Shown piece by piece: positions 45,628-53,764 of a stretch of 64,000 bases of DNA. Each line of letters starts with the position of its first letter. The first letter of the stretch is position 1. A program made the position numbers and the translations under genes. Origin of the DNA: Bacteroidota bacterium (GTDB lineage: Bacteria; Bacteroidota; Bacteroidia; Cytophagales; Cytophagaceae); contig JAEYZG010000024.1 of NCBI GenBank assembly GCA_023428135.1, positions 52,828 through 116,827 on the forward strand, given 5' to 3'. The notes under the pieces were generated by a model, which was not told the origin of the DNA, searched no databases, and was given only the letters and a program-made list of their open reading frames with translations.

Positions 45628-46836
45628 CTACTTCCTCAACACTTCCTCCGCCTGCTCTTTAAACTTACCTTTCATTTCAATCAACTCAAGATACACCTCT
45701 TTTGCTTTCTCCTTTTCTCCTGTAACTGCATAGCTTTTTGCCAAGTACCAGCGTGCTTCTTCATAGTCAGGATCTGACTTCTTTACATCAAGGAAGTGTA
45801 TACAAGCTTTTTTATATTCACCCTTGTTGTATAAGTTCAGTCCAGTAGCAAAACTAGTAGTTTGTTTGCTGTTTCCATTTGCAATAAATACAGAATCCTG
45901 CATTGCAACATCTGCCGCTGCCGGGATAGTTGCTTTCTTTTTCGCTTCTGCCTTCCTTGATTTGCTATGTTTCAGGGTAATTTCTTCAATCGTCTCTGAT
46001 TTGTATTCAAAGTTGTTGTGTACTTCTTCAGATAGTTGAATTGCCTCTTGTGCCGCTGGCGCAGGAAGTTCTTTAGCTTGTTCTGTGATCACCGAATGCT
46101 CCTGTATTTCACGTATTCCTTTGGCTTCCTGTTGTACATCTGCATCTTGATCTGATATGACCACTTTTTCTTCCTCTGTTATTTCAGGAATCAAAACGCC
46201 ATCTGAGTAGGTTTGATTTCTTTGCAGAGGTGCTATAGCGATGGTGCTATCAGTATTTATAAGAGCATTGTCACCATCAGAATTTGCTTCCGATTTTTTA
46301 ACGGAAGCAACTGGCTGGTTCTTCGTCCAATTTTTCTTTAGGATAAAGAACAGACTTCCTCCAAGGAGCAGTAGTCCTGTAATTGCTGCAGCTATCTTTG
46401 TCCAATTAAACTTCGTCTGATTATCTTTTACTACAAAAGGCTTAGCTTCTGCCTCAATGGATATTTCCTTGCGACGCATAGGTGCAGCAGCTGGAGCCAT
46501 AGAAAAGGCTGCTTCCTCCAGCATCACTTCATTCTTGCTGAACTCAACAACTTCATCCATGCTGATTTCACTTACTGGTTCCTCTAAGCTCGCACTTAAC
46601 AGAATCTGTGACTCCAGATGATTGACTTCATTGATAGAAGCGATGATATCTTTTATAGAATCTTCTTTGCCTATCGTCAAGCCTTCCATAGCTTCACTAC
46701 AGAACTCACAATGAAGCGTATGCCTTTCTACATGGTTTCTTTCTTTATTGGAAAGCCGATCATGCAGGTAATCCATCATGACATCCAATGAAAGACATTT
46801 ATCTTCTTTAGGAAATATTTTTGTTGGATCAGTCAT
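45628..46836 (-). CDS. Membrane anti-sigma factor with zinc finger and C-terminal TPR
   Basis: Partner of the ECF sigma factor encoded directly upstream; the genes overlap by 8 bases. The N-terminal cytoplasmic part has a ZAS-type zinc site H39-x3-C43-x2-C46. One membrane segment lies at about 147-166 (I-A-A-A-I-T-G-L-L-L-L-G-G-S-L-F-F). The periplasmic part is a long acidic, low-complexity region followed by TPR-like helices near the C-terminus (about 330-402: Y-N-K-G-E-Y-K-K-A-C-I-H-F), which may sense envelope proteins or peptides. At 402 residues it is longer than simple anti-sigma factors. Confidence 0.82.
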   Translation of the reverse strand: MTDPTKIFPKEDKCLSLDVMMDYLHDRLSNKERNHVERHTLHCEFCSEAMEGLTIGKEDSIKDIIASINEVNHLESQILLSASLEEPVSEISMDEVVEFSKNEVMLEEAAFSMAPAAAPMRRKEISIEAEAKPFVVKDNQTKFNWTKIAAAITGLLLLGGSLFFILKKNWTKNQPVASVKKSEANSDGDNALINTDSTIAIAPLQRNQTYSDGVLIPEITEEEKVVISDQDADVQQEAKGIREIQEHSVITEQAKELPAPAAQEAIQLSEEVHNNFEYKSETIEEITLKHSKSRKAEAKKKATIPAAADVAMQDSVFIANGNSKQTTSFATGLNLYNKGEYKKACIHFLDVKKSDPDYEEARWYLAKSYAVTGEKEKAKEVYLELIEMKGKFKEQAEEVLRK

Positions 46837-47401
46837 CTGTCCTCCTTTCCATGCAATTCTTCAGATTGCGTTTTCCATTCTGAATAAAGCTTTTTACCTC
46901 GTTGGAGGAATAGCCTGTACTTGCTTCAATTTCTCTATAACATTTCTCCTGCAGGAAAAACAAGTCAATGCATTTGCGCTGTTGTTCCACCAGTTTTTCC
47001 ATACAGTTATCCAGTTTCAAAAGGTTTAATTCTTTATCCTCTTCCGATGATAGATGCAAAACATACTCGTTTTGCATAAGCATGTCCGGGAATTTTTCAT
47101 TTTCCGAAGCTTTTTTCCTTAATATCATCAAACAATGATTTTTTGAAACGGAATACAACCAGGATTTGAAGTAGCTTATTTCGTGCTTTTTAAGGTCTTC
47201 TATAAGTTTTTCAAAAATAGTCATGACGGCATCTCTGCTGTCTTCCTCGTCTTTGAGGTACTTCATGCACAGACCAAACACCATGTGGGTATATCGGCTG
47301 AATAAAGCGGCAGCCAGAGACATATCAGCTGACTCCTTATATAAAAGGAGCAATTCCTGATCGTTTAGCTCTGAACGCATTTCTTTATCACCGATACGCA
47401 T
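46829..47401 (-). CDS. ECF-type RNA polymerase sigma factor
   Basis: Alternative sigma factor of 190 residues with region 2 (L-F-S-R-Y-T-H-M-V-F-G-L-C-M-K-Y-L ... W-L-Y-S-V-S-K-N-H-C) and region 4 (C-I-D-L-F-F-L-Q-E-K-C-Y-R-E-I-E ... V-K-S-F-I-Q-N-G-K-R-N). It is controlled by the overlapping zinc-finger anti-sigma gene. The large alpha-2-macroglobulin gene is divergent 323 bases away and is a possible target, which is inference. Confidence 0.9.
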   Translation of the reverse strand: MRIGDKEMRSELNDQELLLLYKESADMSLAAALFSRYTHMVFGLCMKYLKDEEDSRDAVMTIFEKLIEDLKKHEISYFKSWLYSVSKNHCLMILRKKASENEKFPDMLMQNEYVLHLSSEEDKELNLLKLDNCMEKLVEQQRKCIDLFFLQEKCYREIEASTGYSSNEVKSFIQNGKRNLKNCMERRTDD

Positions 47402-47475
47402 GTAACAAAATAACTTTATAAACTTTCAAATACCAAGGTTTTTGATTTTAAAGTTGTCTTTCTGAATTGGTTAAA

Positions 47476-47611
47476 GACCTCACCCTAAATCCCTCTCCTG
47501 AAAGAGAGGGACTTTAATGTCTGTGTTATTAGCCACTTCAGCTTTATAATCATATGTTTTTTTTCGTTGACTGCTCCCTTCTTCTTCAGGAGAAGGGTTA
47601 GGGATGTGGTC
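47476..47611. mobile_element. Small inverted-repeat element (MITE-like), no coding capacity
   Basis: The ends GACCTCACCCTAAATCCCTC... (47476-47500) and the reverse complement of 47587-47611 (GACCACATCCCTAACCCTTC...) form imperfect 25-base inverted repeats around a 136-base element. The left end also folds on itself (CCCTCTC/GAGAGGG, 47491-47510). The text resembles the CCCTAAATCCCTCTCC-type repeats scattered in Bacteroidota and cyanobacterial genomes. It fills much of the 323-base gap between the sigma factor and alpha-2-macroglobulin genes; nothing else is seen there. Confidence 0.6.
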
Positions 47612-47724
47612 ATTTTTCTCAAATTCAGTCTGTTAAAATTATTTTAAAAATTTTTGCTTCCCGTTTATGGAATTTTTCTGGCATCTGCATCTATAGAGAA
47701 ATTTAACTTTTAAGGATAAACTCT

Positions 47725-50700
47725 ATGAACCCAAAGTATCAAAAATTAATTCCGCTATTCAGCCTTATTGCCGGATTAGGTTTTACTGGTTTTTCAATTG
47801 GATCTGTGTTAAACAAACCTCTTAGTTTTAACGGATGGATGGAGCGTTTAATGCAAAAGATAGAATCTTTTAATTCCAGTCATCCGGAAGAGAGAGTGTA
47901 TTTGCATATTGATAAGCCTTTTTATAAACCGGGAGAAAGTATCTGGATTAAAGGATATGTTCGCAAAGGCGCTGATATGACTACCAGCAGTGTCAGTGAT
48001 ATTTTACACGTAGAATTGATCAATCCTAAAGGTAGTGTAGAAAAGCATTTGGAGCTTATCTGCAAAAACGGGAGTGTGCAGGGTGATTTTCAGTTAAGCG
48101 AAAATGCAGCAGGTGGTATTTACAAAATAAAAGCCTATACAAACTGGCAAAGGAATGAAACAGAAGCTTTGTTGTTTGAAAAGGAGCTCACGGTGCAGAA
48201 TGTAATCCTTCCATCTGTGCTTTTAAAACTGGACTATGATAAAAAAGCATTCGGCCCCGGAGACCTTGTGAGTGCTACGGCGGAGATAAAATCTATAAGC
48301 AATACTCCTGTGGCACTGAAAGATCTGAAGTATGTTGTACAGATCGATGGTGAAAAATTTTTAGAAGCCCAAGGCCGGACAGATGAAGAAGGTGTACTTG
48401 CTCTTTCTTTCAGGCTGCCGAAAGACCTGACCAGTAATGATGGTTTGCTGAATATCCTTCTGGAGCACGAGGGTAAAACAGAATCCATTTCCCGATCCAT
48501 TCCGATTGAGTTAAATACGATCGACCTTAGTTTCTATCCTGAGGGAGGTGATATGCTTACAGGGTTCAATTCAAAAATTGCATTCAAAGGGCTTAATAGC
48601 TTTCAGAAGCCTACCGATGTAGAAGGGTATGTGACAGATACTAAAGGAAGAAAGGTTGCATTCTTCAGCAGCTTTCATCAGGGCATGGGAGCCTTTTATC
48701 TGAAGTCTGAAGAAGGTGAAGTCTATACAGCGCATATTACCAAACCTTCAGGAATCAAAACAACTTACCAATTGCCTGAAGCTGCATACAGAGGATATGC
48801 TTTAAGTGTATCAGAAATTACAAAGGATAGAATCATTCTGGAGTTATCATCTACTGAGAAGGAGGTTTTGACTGTTATTGGTACTATCCGAGGCAAAGTA
48901 GTGTACAATGGGAAATCCAACGGTGCTGCTGTTTGCAGGCTTAGTGTTGCTACAAATGATTTTCCGATGGGAATCATTCGTTTTACTTTGTTCGATAGTA
49001 AGGGATTCGAAAGAGCAGAAAGACTGGCGTTTGTGAACAGAGACAAACAACTGACAATTTCTCTTACAACAGATAAGGAAAAATACCTTCCAAGAGAAAA
49101 GGTTAAGCTTAATGTTAAAGTGACAGATGAAAGAGGAATCGCCATGCCCGGAAACTTTTCTGTCTCTGTGGTTGATGAAAAATTACTTTCTTTTGCTGAT
49201 GATCGTTCAGGTAATTTGCTTTCCAGATTATTCCTTGAAGCAGACATCAAAGGCAAAGTAGAAGAACCTGCATTTTACTTTAACAATAAGGAAGCTAAGT
49301 CAGAGCAGGCCCTGGATTACTTAATGCTTACTTCCGGTTACAGAAGATTTACCTGGAAACAAATTGCAAGCAGCGAACTTCCTGAGATAAATTTCCAGGC
49401 TGAAAAAGCTATACTTGCAGGAAACGTTGTTGATGCCTATGCCGGAACCCCATTGACCAATGCTACTATTGAAATACAAGGAAAATCCATCCGTACAACT
49501 TCAGATAGCACCGGAAGGTTTGTACTACCTTTTGTTGATCTGAGTGAAATTGTTACTCTGAAGGTTACTGCTAATAACTATGCCCCATTTGTAATTCAGG
49601 TAAATCAGTATAGTGATCAAATTCAGTGTCATCTTTATAATGTGCGTAATCATTATTATTACAAGGAGGTTCCCGCCGCAGCAGGTAATTTAGAAATACG
49701 GAAGGCCGAGCGCCCGAGAAGAGCAAAGGGTATAGCAGATGATTTTGTGGAGCAAGAAATTGTAAGGGCAGAAGAAATGGTAATGGAGGAGAAGGTAGTA
49801 TTGGCAGAGATGGAAATAGTTGGAGAAGCTAATCAGGAGGAAATTCTGCTGGGAGCATTGAATGAGATACAGGAAGTGGCTGTTGAATGCGCAAGAAACA
49901 TTTTTGATGATGGAAATTTTGATGCAATGAAAAAAAGAGCAATGCCTCAGCCACTGCCTATGGTAGCGAAGTATTACAGAGCAAGACAATTCCCCGCTGT
50001 TTCGTATCAGAACCAGTCAATACCTGAAATAAGAACGGATTTCAGAAGTACCATCTACTGGAATGGAATAGTAGAAACAGACAGAAATGGTAAAGCAACA
50101 GTAGAGTTCTTCAACAGTGATGAGGTAAGTTCTTATACAATTACATTGGAAGGAATTTCTGATGATGGTACATCAGGTAGAAGTGAACAGCTTTACTACA
50201 CGCAAATGCCATTCAGTATGACTACCAAATGCCCTGCAGATCTGATAAGTGGTGATAAGGTAAATATTCCGGTGACACTGAAGAATAATACCATGGCAAC
50301 TCTCAAAGGTTTGCTAAAGGTAGATGTTCCTTCAAATTTAAAATTAAATACCGGACTCAACTCAGACATTACTATTGCTGCCAATACTTCAAGGACGATA
50401 GAACTGGAGTTTGAAGTACTTTCTAATACAGGAAAAGATAAACTCATCATAGCCTTTGCCGGCAATGGATTTAAAGATGCTTTCGAGCAGGAAATCAATG
50501 TTCATGCTAAAGGTTTTCCGATGACCATCTCTTTATCTGGAAAAGAAACAGAGAAAGAATTTAATGTGGCAGTGAAGCACATGGTTCCTGGTTCAATGAA
50601 AGCACAGCTGGTTGCATATCCATCCTTGATGACAGACTTGCTCAAAGGAATTGAATCCATCATCAGAGAGCCTTATGGGTGCTTTGAACAAACCTCTACA

Positions 50701-52116
50701 AGCAACTATCCGAATCTTTTGATAAAAAGATATCTGATGGAAATGAACCAGGGATCTGAAGCAAGTATTAAGAAAATGAAAGCTCCGGCAAACCTGGAAG
50801 CTAATCTGGATAAAGGATACGCGAAACTTATTTCTTACGAAACTCAGGAAAAAGGATATGAATGGTTTGGAGGTGCTCCTGCACATGAAGCATTGACGGC
50901 CTATGGATTGATGCAGTTCAGTGATATGAAACAGGTGTATAGCAAAGTTGATCAGACTATGATTGACAGGACAGCCAATTGGTTGATGAGCAGAAGAGAT
51001 GGCAAAGGAGGGTTTAAGAAAAGCGCTCAGGCACTGGATCAGTTTGGAAGAGCTACAGATGATATCACCAATGCCTACATTGTGTATGCTCTCTCTGAAG
51101 CGGGCTATAAGGATATAATGAAAGAAGCGGAACATGCTTATGATATTGCATTGAAATCAAAAGACGCATACCAGCTTGCTTTAGCTGCCAATACAATGTT
51201 TAACCTGGATGAAGTTAAGAAAGCTGAAAGGGCTATAGCTCTGTTGGAAGCATTGCAATTGAAGGATGGAAGCTGGCCTGGCTCAGTTCATTCTATCACT
51301 TGTTCTACCGGGCAGTCATTATTTGTGGAAACAACTTCGCTGGCTGTAATGGCTTTAGTGAAAGAAGAGAAGAAGAAAGAAAAGTTAATTCTGGATGGCG
51401 TTAAGTATCTGGTGAGTGCAAGATCTGCACATGGTGGTTTTGCTTCTACACAGGGAACAGTTCTTGCTTTGAAAGCGCTTACTGCTTATAGCATTCATGC
51501 AAAGAAAACTTCTGAAGACGGAACCATTATAGTTTACATAGATGGAAAGAATGTAGGAACAAAAGAATACAAAGCCGGAGATTCTGGTGAGATCAGTATT
51601 GATGGTTTGGAGTTTTATCTGAAGGAAGGTAACCATGAAATAAAGGTAAAATACCTTGGTGTGAAGGAGCCGCTACCATTTACTTTAGGCATCAATTATA
51701 GTACTACATTGCCTCCTTCAAGCAATGAATGCAAAGTTGATTTGGATATCAAACTGATCAATAAAAATGTTCGTGTTGGTGAAACAAGCAGACTTACAGC
51801 TGTTATCTCTAACAAAACAACAGATGGACTTCCTATGACTATGGGCATTGTTGGACTTCCTTCCGGAATGTCTGCACAGCCCTGGCAGTTGAAAGAATTG
51901 CTGGAAAAGAAACAGGTAGACTTCTATGAAATCAGAGGCAATTTTGTATACCTCTATTTCAGACAAATGGCTCCTAAAGAAGTCAAGACCATTCATCTTG
52001 ATTTGAAGGCAGAGATCCCGGGAGCGTATGAATCTCCGGCAGCAAGTGCTTATTTGTATTATACCAATGAATTCAAGAGTTGGGAAGAGCCTGTAAGGGT
52101 TACTATTGAAAAGTAG
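47725..52116 (+). CDS. Alpha-2-macroglobulin family protein with thioester motif
   Basis: A 1463-residue envelope protein that likely traps proteases. An N-terminal hydrophobic anchor or signal covers about residues 8-30. MG-type beta domains follow (Y-L-H-I-D-K-P-F-Y-K-P-G-E-S-I-W-I-K-G is the typical MG start). A carboxypeptidase-regulatory-like domain is inserted at about 566-633, then a Glu-rich linker (about 665-730). The bait-to-thioester half has the reactive site G-C-F-E-Q with Cys986 and Gln989, and the alpha-helical thioester domain and receptor-like end are complete. No PBP1C gene is adjacent, unlike many proteobacterial copies; the ECF sigma pair is divergent. Confidence 0.88.
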   Translation: MNPKYQKLIPLFSLIAGLGFTGFSIGSVLNKPLSFNGWMERLMQKIESFNSSHPEERVYLHIDKPFYKPGESIWIKGYVRKGADMTTSSVSDILHVELINPKGSVEKHLELICKNGSVQGDFQLSENAAGGIYKIKAYTNWQRNETEALLFEKELTVQNVILPSVLLKLDYDKKAFGPGDLVSATAEIKSISNTPVALKDLKYVVQIDGEKFLEAQGRTDEEGVLALSFRLPKDLTSNDGLLNILLEHEGKTESISRSIPIELNTIDLSFYPEGGDMLTGFNSKIAFKGLNSFQKPTDVEGYVTDTKGRKVAFFSSFHQGMGAFYLKSEEGEVYTAHITKPSGIKTTYQLPEAAYRGYALSVSEITKDRIILELSSTEKEVLTVIGTIRGKVVYNGKSNGAAVCRLSVATNDFPMGIIRFTLFDSKGFERAERLAFVNRDKQLTISLTTDKEKYLPREKVKLNVKVTDERGIAMPGNFSVSVVDEKLLSFADDRSGNLLSRLFLEADIKGKVEEPAFYFNNKEAKSEQALDYLMLTSGYRRFTWKQIASSELPEINFQAEKAILAGNVVDAYAGTPLTNATIEIQGKSIRTTSDSTGRFVLPFVDLSEIVTLKVTANNYAPFVIQVNQYSDQIQCHLYNVRNHYYYKEVPAAAGNLEIRKAERPRRAKGIADDFVEQEIVRAEEMVMEEKVVLAEMEIVGEANQEEILLGALNEIQEVAVECARNIFDDGNFDAMKKRAMPQPLPMVAKYYRARQFPAVSYQNQSIPEIRTDFRSTIYWNGIVETDRNGKATVEFFNSDEVSSYTITLEGISDDGTSGRSEQLYYTQMPFSMTTKCPADLISGDKVNIPVTLKNNTMATLKGLLKVDVPSNLKLNTGLNSDITIAANTSRTIELEFEVLSNTGKDKLIIAFAGNGFKDAFEQEINVHAKGFPMTISLSGKETEKEFNVAVKHMVPGSMKAQLVAYPSLMTDLLKGIESIIREPYGCFEQTSTSNYPNLLIKRYLMEMNQGSEASIKKMKAPANLEANLDKGYAKLISYETQEKGYEWFGGAPAHEALTAYGLMQFSDMKQVYSKVDQTMIDRTANWLMSRRDGKGGFKKSAQALDQFGRATDDITNAYIVYALSEAGYKDIMKEAEHAYDIALKSKDAYQLALAANTMFNLDEVKKAERAIALLEALQLKDGSWPGSVHSITCSTGQSLFVETTSLAVMALVKEEKKKEKLILDGVKYLVSARSAHGGFASTQGTVLALKALTAYSIHAKKTSEDGTIIVYIDGKNVGTKEYKAGDSGEISIDGLEFYLKEGNHEIKVKYLGVKEPLPFTLGINYSTTLPPSSNECKVDLDIKLINKNVRVGETSRLTAVISNKTTDGLPMTMGIVGLPSGMSAQPWQLKELLEKKQVDFYEIRGNFVYLYFRQMAPKEVKTIHLDLKAEIPGAYESPAASAYLYYTNEFKSWEEPVRVTIEK

Positions 52117-52136
52117 TTTTTGTAAAACATTAATTG

Positions 52137-52164
52137 AATGGGAGGGAAGCCTCCCATTTTTTTT
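52137..52164 (+). terminator. Intrinsic terminator
   Basis: AATGGGAGG (52137-52145) and CCTCCCATT (52150-52158) around GAAG, then T run. It follows the alpha-2-macroglobulin gene. Confidence 0.92.
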
Positions 52165-52196
52165 CTGGTTTAAGTTGGCACGGTTTGAATGTAATT

Positions 52197-52407
52197 CGAG
52201 CTTTTACCTCGAAATTATGACTTCAAAGGTCAGGCGTTTGAGCTTTTATTTCGAAAATATGCCCTCAAAGCTCCTTCATTTGACCTTTTTAGCTCGAAAT
52301 TATGACTTTAAAGCTCGGATGATTGAGCTTTTACCTCGGAATTAAGCCCTCAAAGCTTCGTTTTCCGAGCTTTTACTTCGAAAATATGATCAACAGCTCT
52401 GTTCGCA
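52197..52407. repeat. Five-unit 42-bp tandem repeat
   Basis: Units at 52197-52238, 52239-52280, 52281-52323 (43 bases), 52324-52365 and 52366-52407. Each begins about YGAGCTTTTAYYTCGAAA and ends near TCAAAGCTC. GAGCTTT near the start and AAAGCTC in the later part of most units are reverse complements, so each unit can fold into a hairpin or offer a two-part palindrome. The units are diverged, so the array is not freshly expanded. It fills the gap between the alpha-2-macroglobulin terminator and menB. Confidence 0.85.
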
Positions 52408-52467
52408 GATTTCTAAATCTCCCAAAGTAGCGTTATTTTTACCCTTTCATTTAATAAATAGAGACTA

Positions 52468-53310
52468 ATGAACATAGATTGGAAAACCGCAAAAGAATAC
52501 GAAGATATTACTTATAAGAAATCCGGTGGGGTAGCGCGTATTGCCTTTAACAGACCTAATGTAAGAAATGCCTTTAGACCCAAAACCACTTCAGAGTTGT
52601 ATGATGCTTTCTATGATGCTTATGAAGATGCGTCTATAGGAGTTGTACTTCTGTCTGCTGAAGGTCCATCTACCAAAGACGGTGTATATGCCTTTTGCAG
52701 TGGTGGAGATCAGAAAGTAAGAGGAGATAAGGGATATGTAGGGGAAGACGGTCGTCATAGACTTAATATCTTAGAAGTGCAAAGACTTATTCGTTTCATG
52801 CCGAAAGTAGTAATAGCTGTGGTGCCTGGCTGGGCAGTAGGAGGAGGGCATAGTTTACACGTTGTTTGTGATCTTACTTTGGCCAGTAAAGAACATGCTA
52901 TCTTCAAACAGACTGATGCCGATGTAACAAGCTTTGATGGAGGTTATGGATCTGCATATCTTGCCAAGATGGTAGGACAGAAGAAGGCCAGAGAAATCTT
53001 TTTCCTTGGTCGTAATTACAGCGCTCAGGAAGCCTTTGATATGGGAATGGTAAATGCTGTAATCCCTCATGCTGAATTGGAAAGCACTGCTTATCAGTGG
53101 GCACAAGAGATTCTTGAAAAATCTCCGACTTCTATTAAGATGTTAAAGTTTGCCATGAACCTGACAGATGACGGCATGGTAGGTCAACAGATATTTGCAG
53201 GTGAAGCTACCCGTTTAGCCTACATGACCGATGAGGCCAAAGAAGGACGTAATGCCTTTCTTGAAAAACGTAAACCTGATTTTGATAAGAAGGGATATGG
53301 TCCTTGCTAG
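52468..53310 (+). CDS. menB: 1,4-Dihydroxy-2-naphthoyl-CoA synthase
   Basis: Crotonase-fold enzyme that closes the naphthoquinone ring in menaquinone synthesis. The 280 residues have the MenB hallmarks I-A-F-N-R-P-N-V-R-N-A-F-R-P, F-C-S-G-G-D-Q-K-V-R-G, G-W-A-V-G-G-G-H-S-L-H, Q-T-D-A-D-V-T-S-F-D-G-G-Y-G-S and the late K-R-K-P-D-F ending. No other men genes are in the window. Menaquinone fits a respiring Bacteroidota, and the prenyl synthase at 26 kb could supply side chains (inference). Confidence 0.95.
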   Translation: MNIDWKTAKEYEDITYKKSGGVARIAFNRPNVRNAFRPKTTSELYDAFYDAYEDASIGVVLLSAEGPSTKDGVYAFCSGGDQKVRGDKGYVGEDGRHRLNILEVQRLIRFMPKVVIAVVPGWAVGGGHSLHVVCDLTLASKEHAIFKQTDADVTSFDGGYGSAYLAKMVGQKKAREIFFLGRNYSAQEAFDMGMVNAVIPHAELESTAYQWAQEILEKSPTSIKMLKFAMNLTDDGMVGQQIFAGEATRLAYMTDEAKEGRNAFLEKRKPDFDKKGYGPC

Positions 53311-53333
53311 GTATTAATCAATATCATTATAAG

Positions 53334-53379
53334 AAATCCATTTTCCAGCGCTAAATCAGCGTCGGGAGATGGATTTTTT
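53334..53379 (+). terminator. Intrinsic terminator of menB
   Basis: Outer arms AAATCCAT (53334-53341) and ATGGATTT (53369-53376) enclose an inner CGCT/AGCG hairpin, then a T run. Confidence 0.8.
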
Positions 53380-53747
53380 ATGTTGAGAAACGACATCTAT
53401 GCGCTTCATTGGCGATAAATGGTTCGTTATATAATTTTAATTTCACTGGGCGTCGCCTAGGAGTGTGTACTTCGCCCGTATCGATTCACCCATCCTTCTT
53501 GAGTAGTGCTTAGGGGGCTTTGGCTCAGCCTCGTAGTACAACTGGTTTTTTCCCGAACAATGTTTTGGTGCGTCATATGCTGCTCGCGTCTCCTGATGCT
53601 ATTAAACCTTAGTATGAGTAAATAAACATTGCTACGTATCACTGGTTTAAGTGATTAATATCACTTGCCGCCGGTATGCGCGCACAATCAATATATGACG
53701 ATTACTTCAACCTTCAGGATTAAACCCAAGAGCAGTATTATTTAACC
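53380..53747. other. Gene-free upstream region of the choloylglycine hydrolase, unusual composition
   Basis: About 370 bases without a credible gene. The stretch near 53450-53600 is richer in G and C than its surroundings. A palindrome AAGTGAT-TAAT-ATCACTT lies at 53649-53666, about 100 bases before the gene, and may be an operator. The 61-codon minus-strand frame here looks accidental. This is where imported DNA could begin. Confidence 0.45.
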
Positions 53748-53754
53748 AAGGAGG
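53748..53754 (+). promoter_or_regulatory. Strong Shine-Dalgarno site AAGGAGG
   Basis: AAGGAGG ends 10 bases before the ATG of the choloylglycine hydrolase. It is the strongest ribosome-binding site in the window and is typical of Firmicutes, whereas genes around it have little or none. Confidence 0.85.
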
Positions 53755-53764
53755 AAAAAGGCTT

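Noticed and set aside
52106..52345. 79-codon frame running into the 42-bp repeat
   Set aside because: Begins inside the end of the macroglobulin gene, crosses its terminator, and stops inside the repeat array.
52197..52407. CRISPR array
   Set aside because: The units are contiguous and diverged, without alternating identical repeats and unique spacers, and no cas genes are nearby.
53457..53642. 61-codon minus-strand frame upstream of the choloylglycine hydrolase
   Set aside because: Low-complexity Arg/Ser/Thr composition, no start site context, no family resemblance.
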